Shown here one piece after another: positions 44,640-55,730 of a DNA stretch of 64,000 nucleotides. Below the pieces are notes generated by a model. The model ran no database searches. It was given only the letters and a program-made list of their open reading frames with translations, and was not told the origin of the DNA. The position numbers were made by a program, and so were the translations under genes. Position 1 is the first letter of the stretch. Each line of letters begins with the position of its first letter. Origin of the DNA: Ichthyophis bannanicus (lineage: Eukaryota; Chordata; Amphibia; Gymnophiona; Ichthyophiidae); NCBI GenBank assembly GCA_033557465.1, contig CM066045.1, positions 134,499,596 to 134,563,595 of the forward strand, given 5' to 3'.

Positions 44640-46112
44640 CGTGCCGCAGGGATCTGTCTTTGGTCCAATTCTTTTTAACATTTTTGTTACTGATATTGCG
44701 TAACGGCTGTAGAGTAAGGTTTGTCTCTTTGCAGATGATACCAAAATCTGCAAGAGACTACACATCCAGGAAGGAGTAGATAATTTGAGGAGGGATCTAG
44801 CTAAGCTTGAAGAATAGTTGAGAATTTGGCAGCTGAGATCTAATGCAAAAAAATGCAAGGTCATGCAGTTGAGCTGCAACAATCCAAGAGAGTGGTACAT
44901 TGTAGGGGGTGAAGTACTTCTATCCATAAAAGAAGAGCTGGACCTTGGCGTGATTGTTTCTGATGATCTTAAAGTAGCTAAACAGATAGAAAAGGGGACA
45001 GCAAAAGCCAGAAGGATGCTTGGGTGTATACGGAGAGGAATGGGCATCAGAACAAAGGAGGTGATAGTGCCTCTGTATAAGTCTCTGGTGTGATCTCATT
45101 TGGAGTATTGTGTGCAATTCTGGAGAACATAGGCATCGGAAAGGGGTGGGCCACATGGGCTCTGGGCCACCAAAAATCGCAGCATGGGAGGCAGCCTGCG
45201 GGGATCCCATTCCCCGCAAGTAGAAGAAGAAAAGCTCCTTCCTATCTACCTGTGGGAGATCGGATCCCCGCAGGCAGACTGGCTGGGTCTTTGCCACGAT
45301 TGCGGCTTTTCTTCTTCTGCCCATGTGGAATAGGCAGACTGCTGCCTGCCAGCCAGGATCTGCAAAGATCCTTCTTGTCTGCCCACAAGAATCACGGGCA
45401 GATAGGAAGGGTCTTTGCAGTGATCGCAGTCAGCAGGCAACTGTCTGCCTGCAGGGATCCCATCCCCTGGGCACAGAAGAAAAGCCACAATCGTGGCAAA
45501 AACCCAGCCTGTCTGCGAACAGGAAGGGTCTCTGTCCACAGGGTGGGGCTTGAGTGGAATTAGGGTGGGGCTTGGGGCAGTGCTTGGGCCCCCCGCTAAA
45601 GAAAAATCCCTTCCATCATCCCTGCTGAAGACCACACCTTCAATAGGATATAAACAGGATTGAGTTGGAGCAGAGGTGGCTACCAAAATGATCAGTGGGC
45701 TTTGTCATAAGGCATACGGGAACAGACTTAAAGATCTCAATATGTATACTTTGGAGGAAAGGTGGGAGAGAGGAGATATGAGAGAGACATTTAAATACCT
45801 CCATAGCATAAATGCATAGGAGGAGAGCCTCTTTCAATTGAAATCAAGCTCTGCTACGAGGGGGCATAGGATGAGAGTGAAAGGGGATAGACTCAGGAGT
45901 AATATACAGAACTATTTCTTTATGGAAAGAGTGGTAGATGCATGGAGTATTCTCCCAGTGGAGGGAGTAGAGACCTAGCCAGTATCTGAATTCAAGAAAA
46001 CATTGGAAAAACACAGAGGATCTCTTAAGGGAAAAAGAGGAATACAGTAATTAGTATTGAAGGGCAGACTGGATAGGCTGTACGGTCTTTTTCTGCTGTC
46101 ATGTTTCTATTT
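44640..46112 (+). mobile_element. CR1 family B copy, 5'-truncated, interrupted
   Basis: The RT region reads VPQGSVFGPILFNIFVTDIA (44640), KVCLFADDTKICKRL (FADD) and KKCKVMQLSCNN, through IRTKEVIVPLYKSLV. It is then split by about 500 bases of unrelated GC-rich sequence (45127-45628). It resumes as HKAYGNRLKDLNMYTLEERW and NYFFMERVVDAWSILPVEGV, and ends gtctttttctgctgtcatgt ttctat. Several stops interrupt it. Confidence 0.85.
45127..45628. repeat. Unclassified GC-rich insertion with internal inverted repeats
   Basis: It interrupts CR1-B between tggaga and agaccacacc. It contains the inverted pair gcctgcggggatccc (about 45196) and ggatccccgcaggc (about 45259), and repeated motifs such as gggtctttgc(a/c) and gcaggcagac. 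There is no recognisable protein. It may be a mobile element of unknown class. Confidence 0.5.
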
Positions 46113-46667
46113 CCAATTTCCATGAGGAAACTTTCTGCAGAGCTATCATCTCCTTTTTCCTGCTGGCCATTCCTCTCCCTATGCATCCAAGCAGCCTTCT
46201 GGCTTTTGCCATCACCTTGTTTATTGTTTGGCACCTTGAGATAATCAGATACGTTCACCCCCAGCCCTCGCCCTTCTTCGTCCACAAATGTACTTTAGCC
46301 TCTGTACTATGTGTACATGATTGTATATTTTAAAACCTGTCTGTGTACTTTATAACTGCCCACACATTGCCCAAATACCACACCAGAATACACCTACATT
46401 TGCATGCCCTATGGGGTAGTTTTATAAAAACCCTTTCACATGCAGGGAAAGTTATAAAATTCCTCCTCTTCCCCCCCCCCCCCACACCAGGCAAATCTAG
46501 GACACTTATCTTGGGGGGGGGGAACACCTTAGTTCCATGTTTGAGCAGCAAGGCACAAAGGTGTGAAGAGGAATCCTTATCCTACTCCCGCCCCATCCAT
46601 CTCATGACAGCAATAATATCGCTTCAAAGCAAATTCACAGAGCAATAGAAACAGTGATGCGATCCCC

Positions 46668-47335
46668 CCCCCGTTCCTTTCTGAACACACTATTAAGACA
46701 CTTATCCACTCCTTAATCACCTCCCGTCTTGACTATTGTAACCTACTCCTTGCTGGTCTCCCTCTGAATCATCTCTCTCTCTCCTCTTCAATCTGCTGCG
46801 CGACTAATCTTCCGCCAGCCTCGTCATGCTCAAGTCACTTCATTGGCTCCCTATCCATTTCCACATCCAGTTCAAACGTCTCCTGCCGACCTATAAGTGC
46901 ATTAACTCTGCAGCTCCCCACTACCTTTTCTCCCTTATACCTCCTTACACCCCTCCCCGGATACTCCACTCTTCTGGAAAATCACTTGTATCTGTGCCCT
47001 TCTCTTCTATTGCTAACTCCAGACTTCGCTCCTTTCACCTTGCTGCTCCTTATGGCTGGAACAAACTACCTGAGTCTATATGTCAGGCGCCTTCTCTGAC
47101 CCTTTTCAAATCCAGGCTGAAAACTCACCTCTTCACTGCTGCTTTTGGATTTTGACTCTATCTCTTTTGTGTTTGTTTACCATTCCCCCTAGATGTATCC
47201 CTGCCTATACCTACTGTGTTGTCTGTCAGGACTAGATTGTAAGCTCTGATGAGCAGAGCCTGTCTCTTACATGTCTGTGCAGCTTGTAGCGCTATACAAA
47301 TGCTCAGTAGTAGTAGTAGGAGTAGTAGTAATGTG
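46668..47335 (+). mobile_element. L2 LINE 3' end
   Basis: The plus strand reads TSRLDYCNLLLAGLPLN-like sequence, then LKSLHWLPIHFHIQFKRLLP, LRSFHLAAPYGWNKLPESIC and FKSRLKTHLFTAAF. The 3' UTR contains cttgtagcgctatacaaatg and a short (tag)n tail. It is the same family as 19212-21330, in the opposite orientation. Confidence 0.88.
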
Positions 47336-47516
47336 CAAAATATAAAGATCATGGATGTAAATTCTAAAAGCTGATGTATTCAAATCACTAAATTGAAAAA
47401 GAGGTTTTTTTTCTACCGCATTGCTGGAATCAGGGACAGGAGGCTGCCAAAGAGATGGGAGTCGGAGACAATCCCGAAAACTGTGGACATCTGGTAACCT
47501 TATTTAAACACCTAAA

Positions 47517-48218
47517 GGGCCCTTTGACTAATGGGTGCTAGGATGTTGCACCTAAGGTGCCAAAAGCACTAAAATTATGGTGCATTAGGTGCAACACCGT
47601 TGCGTTACCTGTTGGGGGTGGGGAAAGCATTTCCCCAGCAGTTAATGTGGAGCAGTCCCCCCTAATGAGTGGAGGAATAGCCTAATGGTTAGAGCACTGG
47701 CTTGGGAACCAAGAGACTGGGGTTCAATTCCCACTAGCTCTCCTTGTGGCCTTGGGCAAGTCACTTACCCCTCCATTGCTCAGAAAAATCCAAGTTATCA
47801 GTGTCCCTGTTTAATGTACATTACCAAGTTTAAGTTACAATGTAAACCGCTTTGATTGAAATGATAAAGCGGTATAAAAAACTGTTAAATAAAATAAATA
47901 AACAAACAAATAATGTGGGCAGCATTAGTGTGGGTGTGCTTAACTCCACCTATTGAAGTGGCATTAGGTGACCCTGACGCTAATGCAGTTAGCATATGGC
48001 ATGAACCCAGCACTAATTGCGTTGAGCTCACCACGGCCGCTCACCACGGCCACTCTCCACCCCTTGTCCTCCTATTCTTAATGTGGGTTGCACAGTTAGC
48101 ATGAGAATAGTCCCACTCTGTCATGGTCCGGTGTTAGCTGGCAATGCGTGTCCCAGCATACTTTGGATGCATGTCAAAATCCATGTTGCCAGTTAGTAGC
48201 CATTAGTGAAAGACCCCC
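47517..48218. mobile_element. MITE-like element hosting a SINE
   Basis: The left end gggccctttgactaatgggt and the right end (cattagtgaaagaccccc) are imperfect inverted repeats. The body is non-coding, apart from a nested SINE at 47664-47910. The ends resemble those at 21422-21833. Confidence 0.5.
47664..47910 (+). mobile_element. CORE-type SINE, full length
   Basis: A box tagcctaatggttagagcac, B box ggggttcaattccc, CORE-like cttgggcaagtcacttaccc, and an L2-like tail (tttgattgaaatgataaagc, ggtataaaa, then an aaataaa run). The L2-like tail suggests it borrows an L2 LINE's machinery. Confidence 0.82.
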
Positions 48219-48224
48219 TTAATG

Positions 48225-50400
48225 TAGCTTAGAGGCCCTGTAGTGAACACCACCCTCAAATCCCAGTTTGGTTTGGCTAAAGAGGCAGCCTTTCACAAAT
48301 AGTAACCCTTCTCCATAGAAAAATGAATTTTCTCAGCTCAGTAATGCCGCGAAGGAAGATCAAAGTTACCAGTGGTATGGCCAAGGTTCCTCTCCAATAG
48401 TCTGAGCTGCTTGCTTTCAAGCAAAGATCGCTGTCTCGGAACCCTTTAATGAGAACTTTTGTTCCACAGCATTTCCTGGTTGTTCTTACCTATAAAAGCA
48501 ATTAGTTAAGCAGACATTCCACTCACGGGAACATCTGTTCAGAGATCTGCTACATTTCTTGCTATGAAAAGAATTTCTCAAATAAAAATATCCTCCTTCT
48601 GAGAACGTTATTGTAAGTGGCAAGGAAAACGTGATTTAAGAAGGGGTTCGAGAGGGCGTGGACTGCATTGGCTCTAGGTCTCCCCCACAGGAATCTTTGA
48701 GGATTGTGTATTAGGTTGTGTGTCTTTATGTGGATGATTGGGAATTTCACGTACTTTGTGCATGCACATGAATTTCATAGGAAATAACTACACTCTATTG
48801 CTCTAACAACTTTTGTGCATACTTAATGAACTGCTTTGCATGATTCTGCATTACTGTAGCTTATAAACTACTGGCAAATAAAATCTCACTTACAGAATAC
48901 TATGGGCAAAATTGTACTTCTTGTGAAGAAACAAAATTTGCAAGCACAGCTTTGTGTGCCACAATGGGAAATTATGCAAGCTATTGCAAATAACGTGAAC
49001 TAGTTCCTATTTTACCATACAAAATGCCATTTTCACAGTTTATCTTCCATTTGTACATTACTCTCTCTTCTCTGCTCTATATATTTGCTCCATTTTTGGT
49101 GATTTTTCTTTAAAGCAGCAACTGAATTTCTGTCCCCCACCTGAATTTCTTCTTCCTTATGGAGGTTATGAAAATCGAGCATTGTGAGCAGGTATTTCTC
49201 ATGGAGGATCCCCGAGCCCTGTGATCTCAGATCGTGTGGCTGCCTTTGCTCATTCAGCAAGACAAGCATCAGTGCTGAATGAGTTGCAAGGAGTTCCAAC
49301 GTGGTACTGGACTGGAGCCCACAGAATCATCAATAGCCCCCAGAAGCTCTAAGACCTCTCCATGCTGTAAGATGGTGCAACCTGGCCAACCTCTTCCTGC
49401 CAAATCACTGCCTCTTGTTGGGATAGAAAGAGGACAAGGAAAGTCAGAGAAAGTGCTGGAGTCCTGACAGAAGATAAACCCACTAGGGATTTGGACACTG
49501 AGACTTCCTTATACATTTCAGAAGTTCCTTACGTTGCAACGGTGGCTGTCATAGACAGTAATAAAGCAGTGATGGTGTGTATTTCTGATTCAGCTAAGGT
49601 TAATGAAGAGCTGGAACTTACACAAACACAACGCTGTATGTTCTCAAAAACATTCTGGTAAAGTGGATAATTTTTATGCAAAAGGTAGATTTTGGTTTCA
49701 TCTGTGAACTTGGTTTTGATAAAGGAAAATTGTGCTGTAAAGAGGAAAACTGAGAAATTGGAAAAAATCTCTGTGCCTTAAAATCATCAAGGTAGTGAAT
49801 TTGCCGAAGTTGGAAAATAACTCTGGACTGGTAGTTGACTGAGGGGCCATTGTGCTAAGCCCTGGACTGGGCACTGAGCTTCAGGACACAAAAATGTTAC
49901 TTCTAATGTGGTATACTAATGGCATGCAAATTCTAATGCTAAAAAAGCGCATTCCAGCGACAGCAGTGACTGGATTGCAAGCCACACTGCTGTGGTAGCA
50001 GGCCACACTCTTCTGTCTAGGGTAGAAGGTATTTTTTCTCTCCTTTTCTGCTAGTGCCTGAGTGAGTCTTGTTCAGTATTTAATTATTGCACCATGGGGG
50101 GGGTGCCGCAGCTTCACTTTCTGGTCAAGGGTGTCTCTATGCCAGGCGCTTTGGGCCAGGGGTGTCCTGGACCTGATAGCCTCTTTAAGGGGCATACCCA
50201 TTAATAATCACTGGGGAATGGGGAAAATGTTGAAAGTAAAAGCACCCTTCCACCTTTAAGGAAGCTATTGGGTCTAGGGCCTGGCCAAAGCACTGGTACA
50301 GGAAGACCCTTAACTAGAGAGCTTCCAAAGCTGAAGCCCCCACGTCTACCAAGAGTACGTACCTGGTCCCAGGGAAGTATACCACAGCCTCCTCTTCTTC
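48225..50400. other. No recognised feature
   Basis: AT-rich intronic sequence. The longest frames (48562-48750 and 49033-49299, both minus) match no family I know. A plus-strand frame near 49480-49640 has a weak coiled-coil look but no diagnostic motif. Confidence 0.5.
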
Positions 50401-50407
50401 CAAGGGG

Positions 50408-50600
50408 TTTGGAGTAGAGGGATAGCCTACTGGCTAAAGCAACAGGCTACAACTAGGGAAGTCTTGGTTCAAACCCCACTGCTGCTTCTTATGAGCTTTG
50501 GCAAGTCGCTTAACCCTCCGTGTCCTCTGGGGAGAGAAAAGTACCTACTATACCTGAATGTAACTCACCTTAACTCCTGAAAAAGGCACGAGCAAAATCC
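50408..50600 (+). mobile_element. CORE-type SINE
   Basis: A-box-like tagcctactggctaaagcaa, B-box-like ttggttcaaacccc, CORE-like ggcaagtcgcttaaccctcc, and a tail 'cctgaaaaaggcacgagcaa'. It is more diverged than the copy at 47664. Confidence 0.75.
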
Positions 50601-52694
50601 ACTGCCATCTTGGAAAATAGTGGTTGACCCCTAGCAGAATGTCAGAGTTGGCATTGCTCCTGCCTACCAATCTAAAGGTGGCTTTGGAACGAATGGATGT
50701 TTGATGCAACCAGGGATTCTTTTTTATAAAAGGGGGAGTGGGGCCCATTTGGTAGCACAGGGCTATTGGGAGCCTTTTTTGACCAGGGTCATCTGAGATG
50801 AAGGGTAGCACTTCACCTCAGATGACCCTTTAGCTCCTGTGCTAGAATCTTTACTAAAGCTCAGGGCTATGGTAAAGGTTCAGCACTAAGGTGAAAGTAA
50901 AAAAAAAAAAAAAAAAATGCCAGAATGCATCACTTTTCTTAACATTGGGAGCAGTTAGTCATTCTGCTGTTGTGCGTGTGGTTGTATGCCGACCGTGCTG
51001 CCCTGTAGCACCGCAGTCTCATTGCATTGGGTAGTAATATCATCAGCGAAGGAAACTTCTGAGAAAACTGCAGTGCTAGAGCAAGCAGGTTATCCTATTG
51101 GCAGCTCAGAGTTTTAAGGTTCCTGTTGAAGCCCTTCCACCTGCAGCCTAAGACCTGCCTGCAAAGGGTTTCCTGCCCTACATACTGTATAGTTAAAATT
51201 CATTGAAAATTTCCATTCCTTGAGCAAGAACAGCAAGAAGTAAACAGTATTTACTGATGTTGTTGATATGGAATAAATTATTTTGCTTTCAGTATTTAGT
51301 GTTTTGTCAGTTATATTTTTTTAAAGTTGGTTCCTGCAATGATGTTTTAAAAGCTGCTTAATTAGTAACTTGGGTAACCTAAAGACAGGATTAGCATAGA
51401 TTAAATATGTTGTATACGTACAATATGTTTGGTTGCAAAACACAGATAAAACTATAATTATTCACCTTTAAGCTACTGTGTGCGCTTACCGGTAATTATT
51501 AATTAACATTAGTTACTGTAGCAGCTAAGAGACAGCAATACATTAGTCAGTTTTCTATAGATCTAATAGTTTACCTCAAGGGGATTTTATGCTCTGAATA
51601 AATTGCAGTAAGTAGGCTGGTGTGTGTGTGGTAGGGAGAGGGGCAGTGGAAGTAATAATTAAACATGCTGCTAATGTCATAGGGCTGTGCCCTTCCATAC
51701 TTGCAGTGTAGAGGTCTGGTAGTCATATGGGTTTGGGAGAAAACGGAATTCTTTGTGCACTCCAATAACCTCTTTATGGGACCGGCAGAACAGCCTGTTC
51801 TGTGCCAATGGTGGTGATTCTGCAGCTGGTAGCACAAACCTGCAGCAAATAGCAGCAGGAGACTGGAGTAGCAAAGTAGGGAAGAGGGGCCAGAGACGGA
51901 ATTGGCATAAAACATCTGCTAAATAAATAAGAATCATTTTGCCCAGACTGTTTTTGTTCACAATCCACCCCTGGTTGTTGGTAACTGTGTAATATCATGC
52001 AGCAATTATGAATTTACTTCTTTTAAGTGTAAGGGACTCTTGCCATCCCAGTATGCTCCATGATCATACTATCTGGTATAGTGAGGAGGAGTAAACCGTG
52101 TTTCCTGCTAGGCTTGCTGCAGTGGTTCTATCTGAATCTGTATAAGCCAGTGCCCCTAGTATTAGGTGTGTTTTATCAGTGATACCTATGAATTGAGCTG
52201 TGTTGGCCTGTAATCTATTTTTGCTTAGGTTTTTGTTTAGGAAGTTTTGTATTAGAAGGATTATTTTTTTCTGCCCACTCCACCTCTCTGAAGTGGTAAG
52301 GCAGGACATTTCTGTGAGGATTCCCAGTTTTCAGGGAGCCTGAAGGACAGAACAGAAAAAATTAAGGATGCCATCTGGGTGCCGGACACCCTACAGGAGT
52401 CTGCCAAGGAAACCCAAAGATCAGAGGAGAGAGTCTTCACAAACTCTGGAAAGTTTAGAGATTAAAGGGAAGGATCATAATTAAAGAGTGGTAAAGGGAT
52501 TACAACTGAAAGGCGCAGAAATTATAGACAAGAGAAAGGAAATTACAATCAGAAGAACTAGAAAAAAAAGTCATAGGGGGTAAAGCCAAAGACGACTAAG
52601 GGTCAGCGAGCAATCCCACTGCTGGACTCCAAGCACATACCGAAGAGCCCTTGCAAATCAAAGAGGTGACTGAAATTTGGAAGGGAAAACCTTT

Positions 52695-53091
52695 GGGCCA
52701 ATATTCAGCCACCATCTTTGGCATTTTTGTTAAACAGCAGCCGTGGTGGAAAAATAATATCTGGATATTTAGCACTGACATAGCCAGTTGGTGACAGGTC
52801 CTGAATATTCAGATCATGTGGTGACTGGCACTGTTGTCTGGATGAGGGTGATATTCAGTTTGCTATCCAGACAAACGCAGGACTGCCTTTGTGTTCTTCC
52901 AACTTTATGCAGATAGTTGCCTGGATAGTGGATTGAATATCACTGTTATCCAGATAATTCACTGCTCCATCCTCATGCTACCTCGGCACAATCCAGATAG
53001 TACCAAGGCAGCTCTTCAGAGAATATCATTGGATAGCCAAGGCAGTAGCAGTTGCTGCTATCTGGAGAAAGTGCCTTTGAATATTTACCCC
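52695..53091. mobile_element. MITE-like element, ATATTCA-type ends
   Basis: The left end gggccaatattcagccacca and the right end (tttgaatatttacccc) are imperfect inverted repeats. Internal 'gatattcagtttgctatcca' motifs recur. It is non-coding and related to 27058-27493. Confidence 0.5.
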
Positions 53092-53269
53092 TTGGACTCT
53101 AAGGTCATAAACAGGCCATGGAGGACTCTATAGACAGAAAACCGTAGGTTTTTTTTTAAAAAACCCCCAACATGTTTCTAACTGATTCAAAAATGGATTA
53201 AATGCAGTTTGTCTTCAGGTACAGGAGAATAGTGTTCCAGAGGTAAAATAGCAAAAGGCTGATTAGCAG

Positions 53270-54110
53270 GTGTGCTTGATTCCTAAGTCTCTTTGGTGAC
53301 AGGATATCTAGAAGACCAAGGTGGAGAGTAGAGAGTCAATAACCCAGCAGGGTTCAGGCATAAAGCTCTAAAGATTAGTGTTAGGATTTTGAGTTTGTTT
53401 TTGAAGGCAATGGGGAGCAATGTTGTGGCCAAATTTCCATGCTTCACCGAAGATCTTGATTGCGATATTTTATAAAATGAAGACACTTGATTGAGATGAG
53501 AGAGGAGCTAGCAGGGAGAGTATTTCCATATTTGGATCTATTTTGAACAAGCGTAGGCAAGATCTCTTTGTTCTAAGAAAGGGCAGAGGAGAGGGTCTGC
53601 CAGAGGGTAAAGGAGAACGTTACTAACTTAGCCACAAGAGGACCAAGTCTCAGTTGAGAATTTAATGTAATCCCAAGAACTAAGGTTGTCTATCTTAGAG
53701 AAACCAAGGTGACTTTAAGGGTATAAGGGGAAAAATACCTTTTCTTCTACTAACAAATAAAACCTTTAGGTTTAAGGAGGTTTAGTTTGAGTTTGTTGTC
53801 CAGAAGCCAGTTCACGACTGCATTTGAATATGTATTTCGTGAGGTTAGGGGAGGAAACATTAGTGTAGCTGTCTAGCTGGCTGCCATCAGCATAATGGCA
53901 ACAGCTAATGCCAGACACTTGAATTAAAGGAGGTATTTACTTTTTAGTTCCAACAAGTCAAAGTGTAAGGATGTAATAAAGAGAGGACCCTTTTATGTTT
54001 AACAAGGATCTAAATCTAGCTTCTTTCCAGTAGTCAGGGATCTTTGTCTGCACTAGTATGCACAGATAGGGAGAAAATTTTAAGCTTAGATTTTTAATTA
54101 ATTTCACTTG
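53270..54110 (-). pseudogene. Degenerate L2-like reverse transcriptase fragment
   Basis: Minus-strand blocks in collinear order are HADGSQLDSYTNVSSP (a decayed YADD box, about 53900), VVNWLLDNKLKLNLLKPKGF, and LLPIAFKNKLKILTLIFRAL (the 'HWLPI' block). Several frames are needed. This is an old L2-like LINE piece. Its 3' end is not clear. Confidence 0.65.
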
Positions 54111-54499
54111 GTGAGGTGAAGCACTTCATAGGGTTTGAGATATTTCTGTCTCAATAGGGGAGACAGGGTTAAAGGATTTCAGGGAGCTTCAAAGAGGAGG
54201 CAAGAAGTATTTGGAGGAGTCTTGAAGGACTACCAAAAGGGATTACTACAGCTGGATCTAGATCTGCACTTATAAGTTTTTATCTTCTGGAATATACTCT
54301 AAATCTTGGGGAAAAGGGGAAATCTTTGGGTTAAAGCTGATAAATCTGTGTATTTTAGAATTCTGTGTTTTTGCTAAGTCAGTCAGGTCTTAGTACCACC
54401 AAAGAGCTTGTCAATTAAATCAAATCAGAGTATATAGACGAGACCTACAAGAACGTAATACTGAAATCCCAGCTCCCGTCTGGCAGCCTCCCTGTTGCC

Positions 54500-55144
54500 A
54501 TGGAGAAGAGAGGTCACGTGACAGGAGAGCATCACACTGGTGTGGCAGGAAATGATCCTGTAGCTAGGACCTATCCTCCAGGTGATGTAAAACCCTCTCA
54601 CACTGAGGAGGTTTCTCCAGGGCCATGTACCCATGAGGGAAGGGTTAGGACAGCCGTTATAGTTGGTGATTCAATCATTAGGCATGTAGACAGCTGGGTG
54701 GCTGGTGGACATGAGGACCGCCTGGTAGCTTGCCTGCCTGGTGTGAAAGTAGCAGAACTCACACGCCACCTAGACAAGGTCTTAGACAACGCTGTGGAGG
54801 AGTCTGCTGTCTTGGTACATATCGGTAGCAGTGACATAGGAAAGTATGGTAAGGAGGTTCTGGAGGCCAAATTTAGGCTTTTAGTTAGGAATTTGAAATC
54901 CAGAACTTCCAGGGTAGCATTCTCAGAAATGCTTCCTGTTCCACTTGCAGGACCCAAAAGGCAGGCAGAGCTCCAGAGTCTCAATGCGTGGATGAGACAA
55001 TGGTGCAAGGAAGAGGGTTTTGGATTTGTTAGGAACAGGGGAACATTCTGGGGAAAGGAGGGGCTTTTCCAAAGGGATGGGCTCCACCTTAACCAGGATG
55101 GAACCAGGCTATTGGCATTAACCTTTAAAAAGGAGACAGAGTAG
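54500..55144 (+). CDS. CR1-A ORF1 esterase, copy 3, open but N-terminally truncated
   Basis: 214 codons stay open to the family's tag stop, with all three esterase blocks: AVIVGDSIIRHVDSWVAGG (nucleophile Ser), VLVHIGSSDIGKYG, and RDGLHLNQDGTRLLALTFKK (Asp/His). Between the second and last blocks lies PLAGPKRQAELQSLNAWMRQ, continuous here but broken by a nested CR1 in copy 1. The zinc-finger N-terminus is missing because the copy starts downstream of it. The Met at 54500 (MEKRGHVTGE) is internal to the full protein. The product is a transposon protein, not a host gene. Confidence 0.75.
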   Translation: MEKRGHVTGEHHTGVAGNDPVARTYPPGDVKPSHTEEVSPGPCTHEGRVRTAVIVGDSIIRHVDSWVAGGHEDRLVACLPGVKVAELTRHLDKVLDNAVEESAVLVHIGSSDIGKYGKEVLEAKFRLLVRNLKSRTSRVAFSEMLPVPLAGPKRQAELQSLNAWMRQWCKEEGFGFVRNRGTFWGKEGLFQRDGLHLNQDGTRLLALTFKKETE

Positions 55145-55369
55145 CTTTTAAACTAGATAAGAGAGGAAAGCTGACTGTTGCCCAAGATTGCATGGTTTGG
55201 AATGATGTATCCTTGAGGGATACTAAAAAAAAGATTGAAGTTAGGGCATATCGACAGAGAGGTTCCATTAAAGACAAAAGTAACCCAATTGCCCTTAAGG
55301 AGCTTAAGGATTCTAAATTACCCCTGCCTACCGATAACCAGATTAATATGAATAAAATACAACCTCCAA

Positions 55370-55730
55370 AATGCTTGTATGCAAATGCTAGAAGTCTAAA
55401 AAATAAGATGGGAGCGTTAGAATATATAACACTAAATGAGAGGTTAGATATGATTGGCATATCAGAGGCCTGGTAGAAGGAGGACAAGCAATGGGACACT
55501 ATGATACCTGGGTTCAAATTATATCGCAATGATAGAGTAGAACAAATTTGTGGAGAAGTTACACTCCATGTTAGAGTGGGCATTGAGTCACACAGGATTA
55601 AAGTTGTGCAGGAAACAAAATACACTGTAGAATCTCTATAGATTGAAATTCCATGTGAAAAGGAGAAGGCGATGGCAGTAGGGATGTACTACTGACTGCC
55701 TGGCCAGAATGAACAAATGGATGATGAAAT
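55370..55730 (+). pseudogene. CR1-A endonuclease, copy 3, first part
   Basis: It starts CLYANARSLKNKMGALEYIT and reads MIGISEAW, then stops. The blocks up to GQNEQMDDE can be followed with four stop codons. It breaks at 55730 where the L2-like composite is inserted. Confidence 0.8.

Noticed and set aside
46472..46516. Poly-C and poly-G runs as a regulatory element
   Set aside because: Simple low-complexity tracts with no further signal.
49270..49800. L1 ORF1 remnant
   Set aside because: A weak coiled-coil impression only; no RRM or other diagnostic block could be read.
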